Source: Bacteroidota bacterium (lineage in GTDB: Bacteria > Bacteroidota > Bacteroidia > NS11-12g > UBA955). Taken from it: DNA of 36,063 nucleotides. Under the pieces are notes generated by a model. It saw only the letters and a program-made list of their open reading frames with translations, searched no databases and had not been told where the DNA came from. The translations under genes and the position numbers were made by a program. Position 1 is the first letter of the stretch; each line of letters starts with the position of its first letter. This document shows positions 1 through 9,834 of the stretch, one piece after another. The DNA is taken from assembly GCA_947451105.1 (NCBI GenBank), contig CANFXY010000011.1:1-36063 (forward strand), written 5' to 3'.

Positions 1-2
1 AT

Positions 3-1112
3 TTTAATATTACCGACGATTCAAGGATTGCTGCAGCTATCCCGACCATTAAAAAGATATTAAATGATGGTGGTTCATGTATTTTAATGAGCCATTTAGG
101 CAGACCAAAAGAAGGACCTACTGAGAAATACTCTTTAAAACACATTGTTGCAAGAATTGAACAATTAAGCGGAGCTAAAGTTTTGTTTGCTGACGATTGT
201 ATTGGCGCATCTGCAATTGAATTGTCTTCTAATCTAAAAGCTGGCGAAATTCTTTTGCTTGAAAATTTACGTTTCTATAAAAACGAAGAAAAAGGGGATC
301 TTGAATTTGCTGAGAAATTATCTAAGTACGGAACCTTTTATGTAAACGATGCTTTTGGAACTGCACATAGAGCCCATGCCTCAACTGCTGTTATTGCTCA
401 GTTCTTTAGCGGTAAAAAATGTTTTGGTTATGTAATGGCCAATGAGATTGCCAATGCTGAAAAAGTGGTTAAACACCCTGAAAGACCATTCACAGCTATT
501 GTTGGTGGAGCTAAAGTTTCTGACAAATTGTTAATCATTGAAAATTTAATGGATATCGCCGACAACATCATTATAGGTGGCGGTATGGCTTATACTTTTG
601 CAAAGGCACAAGGTGGAAAAATTGGAAAGTCTTTGTGCGAAGACGACCGTATGCCATTGGCACTTGAATTAATTGAAAAAGCCAAATCAAAAGGTGTTAA
701 TTTATATTTGCCGGTAGACAGTGTAGTGGCTGATAATTTTGCCAACGATGCCAATACCAATGTATCTGACAACAACAATATTGCCGATAATTATATGGGC
801 TTGGACATTGGACCAGTAGCCAGCAAATTGTTTTGTGAAGTGATTTCCAATTCAAAAACAGTTTTATGGAATGGCCCAATGGGTGTATTTGAAATGAGCA
901 GTTTTGAAGCTGGTACCAAAGCGGTAGCGCTTGCTGTGGCTGAACAAACGAAAAATGGTGGATTCAGTTTGATTGGTGGTGGAGACAGTGCAGCTGCTAT
1001 ACACAAATTTCATTTGGCCGACCAAGTATCTTACGTTTCTACCGGTGGTGGTGCCTTGCTTGAATATTTTGAAGGCAAAGAACTTCCAGGTGTAAAAGCA
1101 ATTTTGGATTAG
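3..1112 (+). CDS. pgk: Phosphoglycerate kinase (5' truncated by window edge)
   Basis: Frame is open from the window start (FNITDDSRIAAAIPTIKKILNDGGSCILMSHLGRPKEG...). Contains SHLGRPK, NDAFGTAHRAHAST, VGGAKVSDK, WNGPMGVFE and GGGDSAAA motifs typical of PGK. Confidence 0.97.
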   Translation, partial: FNITDDSRIAAAIPTIKKILNDGGSCILMSHLGRPKEGPTEKYSLKHIVARIEQLSGAKVLFADDCIGASAIELSSNLKAGEILLLENLRFYKNEEKGDLEFAEKLSKYGTFYVNDAFGTAHRAHASTAVIAQFFSGKKCFGYVMANEIANAEKVVKHPERPFTAIVGGAKVSDKLLIIENLMDIADNIIIGGGMAYTFAKAQGGKIGKSLCEDDRMPLALELIEKAKSKGVNLYLPVDSVVADNFANDANTNVSDNNNIADNYMGLDIGPVASKLFCEVISNSKTVLWNGPMGVFEMSSFEAGTKAVALAVAEQTKNGGFSLIGGGDSAAAIHKFHLADQVSYVSTGGGALLEYFEGKELPGVKAILD

Positions 1113-1149
1113 TTTATTATTCTAATTTCTTGTAGGTTTGAAACCATAT

Positions 1150-1656
1150 ATGAGCCAATCGTCTGACATTATATTGAACCATAAGCAAATCAGTCACAAG
1201 TTGACCAGATTGGCATGGCAGGTATATGAGAACAACATGGATGAAGAAGTTGTTTGGATAGCGGGAATAGACCAAAGGGGGATGTATATCGCCAATATTA
1301 TAGCCGCAGAGTTGGCTAAAATCAGCGGGCAAAAAATACAAATCATGCAAATTCAATTGGATCCTGTTTCACTTGAGCCTAGCTACCACTCGTCGAACTC
1401 CATGGACAATCTTCAAAATGAAACCATAATTTTAGTCGACGATGTTTTAAACACCGGAAAGACTTTAATGATGGCGATGCTGCCTTTGGTTTCAAAAATG
1501 GTGCGAAAAATCCAAGTGGCTGTTTTAGCCTCAAGAAGCCATAGGATGTATCCTATACGTGCCGATTTTGTTGGCATTAGTATGGCTACCACCTTACAAG
1601 AGCATCTTAATTTCGACAACAGCAATGAAGCTGATTTGAAATTAATACTGAACTAG
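1150..1656 (+). CDS. Phosphoribosyltransferase family protein (PyrR/PRTase-like)
   Basis: PRPP-binding motif TIILVDDVLNTGKTLM. ATG at 1150 preferred over the TTG at 1138 used by the ORF track. Confidence 0.85.
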   Translation: MSQSSDIILNHKQISHKLTRLAWQVYENNMDEEVVWIAGIDQRGMYIANIIAAELAKISGQKIQIMQIQLDPVSLEPSYHSSNSMDNLQNETIILVDDVLNTGKTLMMAMLPLVSKMVRKIQVAVLASRSHRMYPIRADFVGISMATTLQEHLNFDNSNEADLKLILN

Positions 1657-1660
1657 TTTT

Positions 1661-2449
1661 TTAAAATCTATTTTCTATAATTTGCATCAGCTTGCTGTGT
1701 ATGCCTGTGTTGTCGGCTACAATTGAGCTGCCAAAAAGATAGTCGTCATGGCCATTGAAATCACACAAGCTGCCGCCAGCTTCTTTTACCAATAAGCATC
1801 CAGCTGCAACATCCCACGCATGAAGTCCATACTCGAAAAATCCTTCAAAACGGCCACAAGCCACGTAGGCTAAGTCGACCGCCGCAGAGCCCATTCTTCT
1901 CAAACCATGTGTGCTTTGCATCAAATCCTTGAGCGTGTGTATGTAGGCATCCATTTGCTCAAAGTCGTAATAAGGAAAGCCTGTAGCCATTAAACTGTTT
2001 TTCAATTCTGTTTCTTTAGATACATGAATGGCTTGACCATTGCACCAAGCACCTCCGTTTTTCCAGGCACTGAATAATTCTTTACGGCCAATTTCGTAAA
2101 CTGCTCCAACCAGTATTTCCTGACCCTCAGCCAAGGCCACACTAACTGAATAAACCGGTAGGCCATGAATAAAATTGGTGGTGCCATCCAATGGGTCAAT
2201 GATCCAATTTAATGTTTTACGCCCTACATCAGAAGTGTTTTCCTCAGTTATAAATCCTGCTTCAGGAACCAAACCGCTTAATGCGTTAACCAATAGTTTT
2301 TCAGCCTCTACATCGACATAGCTAACCAATTGGTTTAAGCCTTTGTCGCTCACTGCATCTAAGGTGAAGTTTTTCCTCTGCTCTGCAATGAAGTGGGCTG
2401 TTTCTGTGACAATAGAATTTAACGAAGCGCTTATGTGTTGTAGTTCCAT
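1661..2449 (-). CDS. suhB: Inositol monophosphatase family protein
   Basis: Contains WIIDPLDGTTNFIHGLP and WDVAAGCLLVKEAGG motifs of the IMPase family. Confidence 0.92.
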   Translation of the reverse strand: MELQHISASLNSIVTETAHFIAEQRKNFTLDAVSDKGLNQLVSYVDVEAEKLLVNALSGLVPEAGFITEENTSDVGRKTLNWIIDPLDGTTNFIHGLPVYSVSVALAEGQEILVGAVYEIGRKELFSAWKNGGAWCNGQAIHVSKETELKNSLMATGFPYYDFEQMDAYIHTLKDLMQSTHGLRRMGSAAVDLAYVACGRFEGFFEYGLHAWDVAAGCLLVKEAGGSLCDFNGHDDYLFGSSIVADNTGIHSKLMQIIENRF

Positions 2450-2453
2450 TTTG

Positions 2454-2461
2454 CAAATATA
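2454..2461 (-). promoter_or_regulatory. Bacteroidota -7 element TATATTTG upstream of IMPase gene
   Basis: Plus strand caaatata; minus strand TATATTTG lies 4 nt upstream of the ATG. Confidence 0.6.
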
Positions 2462-2533
2462 GATATTCTATGCGTTGAACTTTGACTTGAATTTCCATGA
2501 TCCCTAGCATTGGTCTGATTCATGCATTTTATT

Positions 2534-2541
2534 TACCTTTG
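2534..2541 (+). promoter_or_regulatory. Bacteroidota -7 element TACCTTTG upstream of gpmI
   Basis: TACCTTTG 4 nt upstream of ATG 2546; TTG at 2510-2512 with a 21-nt spacer as a plausible -33 element. Confidence 0.6.
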
Positions 2542-2545
2542 CCAG

Positions 2546-4072
2546 ATGCAAAATCAAAACAAAGTTTTCTTAATGATATTGGATGGTTGGGGAATTGGTA
2601 AACACGATTTTACCGATGGAATTTACAATGCAAAAACCCCATTTGTTGATTCTTTGTTTGATACAGTACCCAATACCACTCTGACAACTTTTGGAAATGC
2701 TGTTGGTTTGCCAGAAGGTCAAATGGGAAACAGTGAAGTTGGGCATATGAATATTGGTGCTGGTAGGGTAGTGTGGCAACAGTTGGCGTTAATCAATAAG
2801 AAATTTGAAGATGGTTCAGCTGCCGATGAAAAGGTAATTGCTGATTTGGCCAGCTACTGCATACAGAACAACAAACCATTGCATCTAACTGGTTTGGTAA
2901 GCGACGGTGGCGTGCACAGCAGCATGGAGCATTTGATTTCATTGTGTAAAATATTTACAGAAAAAGGCGTTCAAGAAATTTTTATCCATGCATTTACGGA
3001 TGGACGTGATACCGATCCAAACAGTGGAAAAGGATTTGTTCAATATTTAGAATCTAAGATTGAAAACAGCAATGCTAAAATAGCTTCCATAATTGGACGC
3101 TACTATGCCATGGATAGAGACAAGCGTTGGGAAAGAATTCACCTTGCTTATGATTTAATGGTGAATGGCAAGGGAAAAAGTTTCCACTCTGCAACGGAAG
3201 CTATTCAGGCAGCGTATGATGAAAATATTACCGATGAGTTTATTCAGCCTTCTGTAATTGTTGATGTTGAAAACAATGCTTTGGCAACAATTAAAGATAA
3301 TGATGCCGTGTTGTGCTTTAATTTTAGAACCGATAGAGGACGACAAATTACGCAAGCCCTAACACAAACAGATTTCCCGGATTTTGGGATGAAAAAGCTT
3401 AAGTTGTATTATGCAACCATGACGGAATACGATGCAACCTACCAAGGCGTCCACGTTGTTTTTCATTCAAGCAATGTCAACAATACCCTCGGCGAAGTAA
3501 TAAGTGCTCAGGGCAAAACCCAATTGAGGAGTGCTGAAACAGAAAAATATCCCCATGTTACTTTCTTTTTCTCAGGTGGGAGAGAAGAGCCCTTTGAAGG
3601 AGAATCAAGAATTATGGAGCCTTCTCCTAAGGTAGCGACATACGATTTGCAACCAGAAATGAGTGCTTTGCTTTTGACGGACAAAATAGAGGCTGCCGTG
3701 GCCTCAGAACAATTTGATTTTATATGTTTGAACTTCGCCAATACCGATATGGTTGGGCATACTGGTGTTTGGGAAGCAATTATAAAGGCGGCAGAAACTG
3801 TTGATGGGTGTGTGAAAAGATTGGTTGAGTTGGCCGTTTCTAAAGGCTATCAAATGTTTATCATTGCAGACCATGGCAATTCAGATGAGGCCCGCAACCC
3901 CGATGGTTCTCCAAACACTGCACATAGCATGAATCCCGTGCCTTGTTTTATCATCAGCGATAAATGCAAAACACTAAATCATAAAGGTAAATTGGCCGAC
4001 GTTGCGCCAAGTATTTTGAAAATGATGGACATTCAAATACCCGCCGAAATGGATGGTATTCCGCTGTTTTAA
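2546..4072 (+). CDS. gpmI: 2,3-bisphosphoglycerate-independent phosphoglycerate mutase
   Basis: VFLMILDGWGIG..., MGNSEVGHMNIGAGRVV, HAFTDGRDTDP, IADHGNSDEA motifs. ATG at 2546 preferred over the ORF-track start 2522. Confidence 0.97.
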   Translation: MQNQNKVFLMILDGWGIGKHDFTDGIYNAKTPFVDSLFDTVPNTTLTTFGNAVGLPEGQMGNSEVGHMNIGAGRVVWQQLALINKKFEDGSAADEKVIADLASYCIQNNKPLHLTGLVSDGGVHSSMEHLISLCKIFTEKGVQEIFIHAFTDGRDTDPNSGKGFVQYLESKIENSNAKIASIIGRYYAMDRDKRWERIHLAYDLMVNGKGKSFHSATEAIQAAYDENITDEFIQPSVIVDVENNALATIKDNDAVLCFNFRTDRGRQITQALTQTDFPDFGMKKLKLYYATMTEYDATYQGVHVVFHSSNVNNTLGEVISAQGKTQLRSAETEKYPHVTFFFSGGREEPFEGESRIMEPSPKVATYDLQPEMSALLLTDKIEAAVASEQFDFICLNFANTDMVGHTGVWEAIIKAAETVDGCVKRLVELAVSKGYQMFIIADHGNSDEARNPDGSPNTAHSMNPVPCFIISDKCKTLNHKGKLADVAPSILKMMDIQIPAEMDGIPLF

Positions 4073-4998
4073 TGGTTGATTAAGTGCTCGCTTAATTCTG
4101 CGTCCTCTTCCTCTTCATCATTGCTGTAGCGGAAATACAAGGCGCTGCTTCCTGTGTAGATAAAAGTGCTTACGATGACACCCATTATCGTTCCAAAGAT
4201 TTGGTTTACCACATAATAGGTCATTGGGTCAGAATGTTCGCGGTTCACAATTAAATGAACCAGCACACCACCTATACCAGAAGCTATACCCATAACAACT
4301 AAAGTAACTATTCCCATTAACAAAAGCATAGCAGCCCTTTTGAAGGTTATGTGGGCAAAACTAAAGCCGAAGGCTTCGCTAATGCTCATTTTCCCGTGAA
4401 CAATGGCTGCAAATCCTAAGGAAAAACGGAGTATGAAAAACAATAGGAAAAAGATGCCTATAAATCCTGCCAACACGCCCAAAATATTGATTGTTTGCAT
4501 AAGCATAACCACAACAGTCATGAAAATTACAAATGATGCGATGCTTAGGAGATAATACAAAACCATAAATCCAAGTAGGTTTAATAACTGGGGTGAAAAC
4601 GAAAGCCTAATGGCAGCGAAAATACTTCTATTGCTGTTTCTTATTTCGGAATTGTTAAGTTGGTAATAGACATTCATAGACCATATTCCGATAAACAATC
4701 CAAAAACCACCAAGGGTAAAAGGTAAATATAGTGTGGCGTTCCAAAAACACCTTCCAACAATGTGTAAGGATCTCCTCCTTTTTTTATTAATTCACCCAT
4801 CTCTTCCATTTTGGTTTGAACCCCTACAAGGTCAGAAAAATCCCATGAAAAAAGTTTTAAAATCAATGGGGTGTATACGGCTAGTGAAATTAGGCCAATG
4901 ACAATATTAAGAATTAGAAATTTTAAAAAGACGCGTTTGTATAGTGAAAGAGATCCATTAAAGACCTGATCTCTAAATTGTGCTAAATAGTATTTCAT
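4069..4998 (-). CDS. Multi-pass membrane protein of unknown function
   Basis: 309 aa ORF with several hydrophobic segments and an acidic C-terminal tail (SNDEEEEDAELSEH); no family confidently recognised. Confidence 0.75.
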   Translation of the reverse strand: MKYYLAQFRDQVFNGSLSLYKRVFLKFLILNIVIGLISLAVYTPLILKLFSWDFSDLVGVQTKMEEMGELIKKGGDPYTLLEGVFGTPHYIYLLPLVVFGLFIGIWSMNVYYQLNNSEIRNSNRSIFAAIRLSFSPQLLNLLGFMVLYYLLSIASFVIFMTVVVMLMQTINILGVLAGFIGIFFLLFFILRFSLGFAAIVHGKMSISEAFGFSFAHITFKRAAMLLLMGIVTLVVMGIASGIGGVLVHLIVNREHSDPMTYYVVNQIFGTIMGVIVSTFIYTGSSALYFRYSNDEEEEDAELSEHLINH

Positions 4999-5064
4999 GC
5001 TTCAAGTTTAGCTTATGTTTTGTGTTTAATCAAGTATTTAATATTAATTTAATAAATATTCGAT

Positions 5065-5072
5065 TATTTTTG
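5065..5072 (+). promoter_or_regulatory. -7-like element TATTTTTG upstream of glycosyltransferase
   Basis: TAnnTTTG match 8 nt upstream of ATG 5081. Confidence 0.45.
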
Positions 5073-5080
5073 CGTCCTTT

Positions 5081-5824
5081 ATGATTAAAGGGAAAAAAAT
5101 TGCAGTTGTATTACCTGCGTATAATGCAGCCGCGACCTTAGAAAAAACATATAACGAAATTCCATTTGAAATCGTTGATGAAGTGGTGTTGGTCGACGAC
5201 AATAGCCGCGATGAGACTATTGCAAAGGCAAAAGAACTTGGAATCAAACACATCATAAAGCATGAAGTGAATAGAGGGTATGGCGGAAATCAGAAGTCAT
5301 GCTACACCAAGGCCTTGAGCATAGGTGCTGATATTATTGTGATGTTGCACCCTGATTACCAATATACCCCAAAATTAATTGAAAGCATGTCTTACATGAT
5401 TGCCAACGAAGTTTATCCAGTGGCATTTGGAAGCAGAATATTGGGTAAAGGTGCTTTAAAAGGTGGTATGCCAATGTATAAGTATATTGCCAATAGACTT
5501 TTAACTTTGTTTCAGAATATCATGATGGGTCAAAAACTTTCTGAGTACCATACAGGTTACAGGGCCTTCGATAAAAAAATATTTGAAAAAATTAATATAG
5601 AAGCTAATTCGGACGATTTCATTTTTGACAATGAAATGATTGCCCAGATTTTTTATGCTGGTTTTGAAATTGGTGAGTTGACTTGTCCAACCAAATATTT
5701 TGATGAGGCAAGCAGCATTAATTTCAAAAGAAGCAGTATTTATGGACTAGGTGTTTTAAAAGTGTCTATACTTTACCGCTTAAACAAATGGGGTTTTACA
5801 AAGAGTAAAATCTTTAAAGTCTAA
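5081..5824 (+). CDS. Family 2 glycosyltransferase (dolichyl-phosphate mannose synthase-like)
   Basis: KIAVVLPAYNAAATLEKTYNEIP, VDEVVLVDDNSRDET, MLHPDYQYTP motifs of GT2. Confidence 0.92.
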   Translation: MIKGKKIAVVLPAYNAAATLEKTYNEIPFEIVDEVVLVDDNSRDETIAKAKELGIKHIIKHEVNRGYGGNQKSCYTKALSIGADIIVMLHPDYQYTPKLIESMSYMIANEVYPVAFGSRILGKGALKGGMPMYKYIANRLLTLFQNIMMGQKLSEYHTGYRAFDKKIFEKINIEANSDDFIFDNEMIAQIFYAGFEIGELTCPTKYFDEASSINFKRSSIYGLGVLKVSILYRLNKWGFTKSKIFKV

Positions 5825-5825
5825 T

Positions 5826-6848
5826 TTATTTGCAAAAATCATTTCGGTATTTTTGGGCTTCTTTATAGCCAATTTCTACCGACTTTTGCCAATCAGAGCA
5901 AGCTTCTCCCTGAAGTTTTAAATTGTTGTAGGCTATTCCTCTAAGCATAAGTAGCAGGCCCATGTTGCTGTATTCTGTGTCTAAGGCTTTGCCAAAACTT
6001 AATATTGCTTCTTGGTTTTTCCCTTCTTGCAAATAGCAAAATCCAATATTAAAATAGTATTCAGAATTGTATTTGTCTTTAGAGCTCAGGAACTGATAGT
6101 CTCTAACTGCCTCATCATAGCGTTTAAGTGAGGTGTAGGCATCTGCTCTGTTATACAAGGCCGCTTTGTTGTCGGGATATAAAAGTAAAATAACATTGTA
6201 GGCATCTATGGCTTCTGAAAAACGTTGAGCATCATAGTATATGTTTCCTTTGCACATCCAGATAGCAGTGTCATTGGCATCTGGTCTAAGACAAATGTCG
6301 AGGTCTGCAATGGCCAATTCAATAGCGTTTATTTCGGCGTATACGAGGGCCCGCGATTTTAAAGTTTCAAAATCATTGGGATGTAATTTTAAATATTCAG
6401 AGTAATAGGCGATTGCGGATTTATATTCTTGCATGTCCTCCATTAGGAGGGCGAGACTGCTTAACACCCTGTCGTCTTTAGGCACGCGACTTTGATACAA
6501 TAAAAAATCAGCTTCTGAAAAAGTGTAATTCTTTATGGCATGTTCTGCCAAGGCGCGGTTGTAATAGGCCTCATATAAGCTTGAATCTAGTCGCAAAGCC
6601 TGGTTAAAGTCAACCAAGGCAATATTGTGTTTATTGAGCAAAAGGTAGCAGGTGCCTCTTTGAAAATAGGCCTCGGCATAATTTGACCTCTGTGAAATAC
6701 AATTGTCAAATTCAATGATTGCATTTTTGTAGTTCTTCGCTTGAACAAAAGCCATGCCTTTTGACATGTTTGAATCAAGTTTGTTGCTTGCATTCAAAGC
6801 AGCAATAAAACAGAAACTTATTGGAAGAACAAAGAGTTTGATGCGCAT
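5826..6848 (-). CDS. Tetratricopeptide repeat protein with N-terminal signal peptide
   Basis: Repeated TPR units (AEAYFQRGTCYLLLNKHNIALVDFNQALRLD..., YYFNIGFCYLQEGKNQEAILSFGKAL). MRIKLFVLPISFCFIAALNA signal peptide; ORF opens at 6857. Confidence 0.85.
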   Translation of the reverse strand: MRIKLFVLPISFCFIAALNASNKLDSNMSKGMAFVQAKNYKNAIIEFDNCISQRSNYAEAYFQRGTCYLLLNKHNIALVDFNQALRLDSSLYEAYYNRALAEHAIKNYTFSEADFLLYQSRVPKDDRVLSSLALLMEDMQEYKSAIAYYSEYLKLHPNDFETLKSRALVYAEINAIELAIADLDICLRPDANDTAIWMCKGNIYYDAQRFSEAIDAYNVILLLYPDNKAALYNRADAYTSLKRYDEAVRDYQFLSSKDKYNSEYYFNIGFCYLQEGKNQEAILSFGKALDTEYSNMGLLLMLRGIAYNNLKLQGEACSDWQKSVEIGYKEAQKYRNDFCK

Positions 6849-6908
6849 ATTGAACAAAAATAAAGCATAATAATTTGAAATTTAAAAATAGATATCTACT
6901 ATTGTGGA

Positions 6909-7625
6909 ATGATGAATATTGAAGTGGTGTTAAGTCCTGCGTTGTTGCACTTGTCAGATATTAAAGATAAGAATGTTGTGGTGATAGACATATTGCGTGC
7001 AACATCTACGATCTGCACTGCAATTCACGAAGGAGCAGAAGCGGTTAAGGCGGTTAAAGACATTGAGCAAGCAAAAGGCTTAGGCTCAAAAGGCTATTTA
7101 ACAGCTGCCGAGAGAAATGGGCAAAAACTAGAAGGATTTGACATGGGAAATTCTCCATTTGAGTGCATGAATGGAAAAGTTAGAGGTCGGAAAATTGCAT
7201 TAACTACCACCAATGGAACAAAGTGTATTGAAGCCGCTGCCGCTGATGGCGCCGCTAATGTATTAAGCGGGAGCTTTTTGAATTTGGAGGCTACTGCAGA
7301 TTGGTTGACTAAAGATGGTCGCGATGTTGTTTTATTCTGTGCAGGTTGGAAAGACAGTTTTAATCTCGAAGACACACTTTATGCCGGTGCTATGGCAAAA
7401 ATCTTAGGGGAGAAAACATCTTGTGTAATTGATTGTGATGCGGCCTTTATGTCCATTGATTTATACAATATTGCGCAAGATAATCTTATGGATTATTTGA
7501 AGAAGTCATCTCATTATAAGAGATTGTCTCATCTGCACCACGATGAAGACATGGTTTATTGTTTGCAAAAGTCTATTTTTCAGACAGTTGTAGGGATTGT
7601 GGATACTGAGATGAAAAAAATGTAA
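6909..7625 (+). CDS. comB: ComB-like 2-phosphosulfolactate phosphatase
   Basis: VVIDILRATSTICTAIHEGAEAV, TTTNGTKCIEAA, LFCAGWKDSFNLEDTLYAGAM motifs of the ComB family. Start could be 6909 or 6912 (ATGATG). Confidence 0.85.
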   Translation: MMNIEVVLSPALLHLSDIKDKNVVVIDILRATSTICTAIHEGAEAVKAVKDIEQAKGLGSKGYLTAAERNGQKLEGFDMGNSPFECMNGKVRGRKIALTTTNGTKCIEAAAADGAANVLSGSFLNLEATADWLTKDGRDVVLFCAGWKDSFNLEDTLYAGAMAKILGEKTSCVIDCDAAFMSIDLYNIAQDNLMDYLKKSSHYKRLSHLHHDEDMVYCLQKSIFQTVVGIVDTEMKKM

Positions 7626-7656
7626 ACTTTTTATTAATTGAATTCTTGTTATTTCA

Positions 7657-7664
7657 TACATTTG
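7657..7664 (+). promoter_or_regulatory. -7 element TACATTTG upstream of 690-aa Omp28-like T9SS protein
   Basis: TAnnTTTG match 22 nt upstream of ATG 7687; TTG at 7638-7640. Confidence 0.55.
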
Positions 7665-7686
7665 ACCAATTAAATATATTTATTTT

Positions 7687-9759
7687 ATGAAGAAACTTAT
7701 ACTATCATTAGTTACCGTTTTGTTTTTTACCGCATTGTCAGCACAATATTATTATGTGCCATACATGAATGCTGGTCAAAATCCACGCGGTCTTAACAAA
7801 GACGCAGAATATCCAGTAGGTGGAGGTATTTCTGCAGGTTGGACAACATTATTGGCTGGAGATCAAACAACCCCAGTTTGGTCATCTAGAACAAAATTGC
7901 CGTTTACTTTTAACTTTAATGGCACAAATTATGATTCATTTTATGTTTCATCATCAGGTGTTTTAACTTTCTCTTCAGTGGTTGGTGCGGCCCCAGCATA
8001 CGCAAGTGCAGCATTGCCTGATGCAACGATCCCTAACAATTCTGCTTGTATTAGAGGTATTTTGACAACCGGTGCAAACAGCGCTTATGCCAACATCGTT
8101 ACCAAAACATTTGGCAATGCTGGAAGCCGTCAATTCTATGTAACTTTTAGTGCTTACAATGAATTGAGTTTAGGAAGCTCTGCTTACTTATGGGTTTCAA
8201 TTATGTTGGAAGAAGGTTCAAACAGCATTTATTTTGTAGACCAACGTAAATACCCTACAACAGCAACTAAAGTTGCCATGGGTGTTCAAATCAACTCAAG
8301 TTCTGCATACAGTGTTGCAGGTTCTCCAAATTTGAACTTAACTGCAACCAGCACAGCTAGTGATGCAGATAACTCATATTATAAATTTTCAAGAGGTGTT
8401 CAACCTGCTTACAATGCAGAAGGAATACTGAATACAGTTCCTGATTACTTGGCTTTGACTCAAGTTCCTTTTAACATCAAAGCCGTATTCAAAAATATCG
8501 GTACGGTTGCGATTTCATCTTGCAATATCAATTATTCAATTAACAATGGTCCTAAAGTAACCGCTCCAGCCACAGTAAGTATGGCAAGTTACGCGACTGC
8601 AACTGTGACATCAACTGCTACTTGGACGCCAACTATGGTTGGTACATACAAAGTAACAGTTTGGTTAAGCAACATCAACGGAAACGCTGATGAACAAGGT
8701 GCAAATGACAGTGCAATTAAAAATGTTATTGTTGTTCCTGATTTCGTTCAAAGAGTTGCTTTGCATGAAGTATTTACTTCTTCAACATGTGGACCATGTG
8801 TTGCCGGTAATATCAACATAGACAATAATATTTTCCCTAAATACGATCCAAGTCAATATGCGGTTATTAAATACCAAATGAGCTGGCCTGGAACTGGTGA
8901 TCCATACACCACGGCTGAGGGCAATGTTAGAAGAACATTATACGCTGTAAACTCAATTCCTAATATGCAAGTAGACGGTGGTTGGAATGGTAACGCAGGT
9001 TCATATACTGTTGCTTTGTTCGATCAATTTACGGCTAAACCAGCATTCATCAAAATTGAATCTACCCACAAAATCAACTTCAAAAAAGTAACAGTTGACG
9101 TTAAAGTTACTCCATTGTCTGATTTCAACAACCCTAACATGAAAGTGTTTGTGGCTATCTTAGAAAAGACAACAGTTAAAAACGTTAAATCAAACGGTGA
9201 AACTGAATTCCACCACGTATTGAAAAAGATGCTTCCAGATGCTAACGGTACCGCTTTAGGTGCTGTAACAAAAGGTACTGCAAAAGTATTCCCTACAATG
9301 ACTTTCACCGTTCCTGGTAACGTAAGATTGCCAATTGATGGTCAAACCGCTAACATTATCAACTTAGCAACTGAAAACAGCATTGAAGAATTACAAGACT
9401 GTGAAGTGGTTGTGTTTATCCAAGATATAGCGACTAAAGAAGTATTCCAAGCCGCAAATTCTGCAGGTACTATTTTGTCAGTTGACGATGTAAACAACGA
9501 AACTTCTGGTATCAGAGTTTACCCTAACCCAAGTGCAGCTGGTTCTACCAACTTAAGCTTTAACTTAAACAGCACTGAGCAAGTGAAAGTAAATGTTTAC
9601 AACACTTTAGGTCAAGTGGTATTAAGTATCGATGCTAAAGATTTAGTACAAGGTTCTAACAGCATCACTTTAAACACTGAGTCTTTCGCTAAAGGCGTTT
9701 ACACAGTAAAAATTGAAGGCAATGGTTTCTCTTCTATGGAGAAATTCATCATCCAATAA
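7687..9759 (+). CDS. Secreted Omp28/thioredoxin-like protein with T9SS type A sorting domain
   Basis: Signal peptide MKKLILSLVTVLFFTALSAQ; Omp28-like VALHEVFTSSTCGPC; C-terminal IRVYPNPSAAGSTNLSFNL...FAKGVYTVKIEGNGFSSMEKFIIQ. Confidence 0.88.
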   Translation: MKKLILSLVTVLFFTALSAQYYYVPYMNAGQNPRGLNKDAEYPVGGGISAGWTTLLAGDQTTPVWSSRTKLPFTFNFNGTNYDSFYVSSSGVLTFSSVVGAAPAYASAALPDATIPNNSACIRGILTTGANSAYANIVTKTFGNAGSRQFYVTFSAYNELSLGSSAYLWVSIMLEEGSNSIYFVDQRKYPTTATKVAMGVQINSSSAYSVAGSPNLNLTATSTASDADNSYYKFSRGVQPAYNAEGILNTVPDYLALTQVPFNIKAVFKNIGTVAISSCNINYSINNGPKVTAPATVSMASYATATVTSTATWTPTMVGTYKVTVWLSNINGNADEQGANDSAIKNVIVVPDFVQRVALHEVFTSSTCGPCVAGNINIDNNIFPKYDPSQYAVIKYQMSWPGTGDPYTTAEGNVRRTLYAVNSIPNMQVDGGWNGNAGSYTVALFDQFTAKPAFIKIESTHKINFKKVTVDVKVTPLSDFNNPNMKVFVAILEKTTVKNVKSNGETEFHHVLKKMLPDANGTALGAVTKGTAKVFPTMTFTVPGNVRLPIDGQTANIINLATENSIEELQDCEVVVFIQDIATKEVFQAANSAGTILSVDDVNNETSGIRVYPNPSAAGSTNLSFNLNSTEQVKVNVYNTLGQVVLSIDAKDLVQGSNSITLNTESFAKGVYTVKIEGNGFSSMEKFIIQ

Positions 9760-9776
9760 TATTTTTAAAAATAATC

Positions 9777-9806
9777 AAAAAGCCCGAAATAAAATTCGGG
9801 CTTTTT
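9777..9806 (+). terminator. Rho-independent terminator
   Basis: AAAAAGCCCGAA-ataaaa-TTCGGGCTTTTT hairpin plus T-tract directly downstream of the 690-aa gene. Confidence 0.88.
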
Positions 9807-9834
9807 GCGTTTTATGTTTTTGTATTCAATCAAC

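Noticed and set aside
9024-9308. 94-aa antisense ORF within the 690-aa T9SS protein
   Set aside because: Antisense shadow ORF of a well-supported coding gene.
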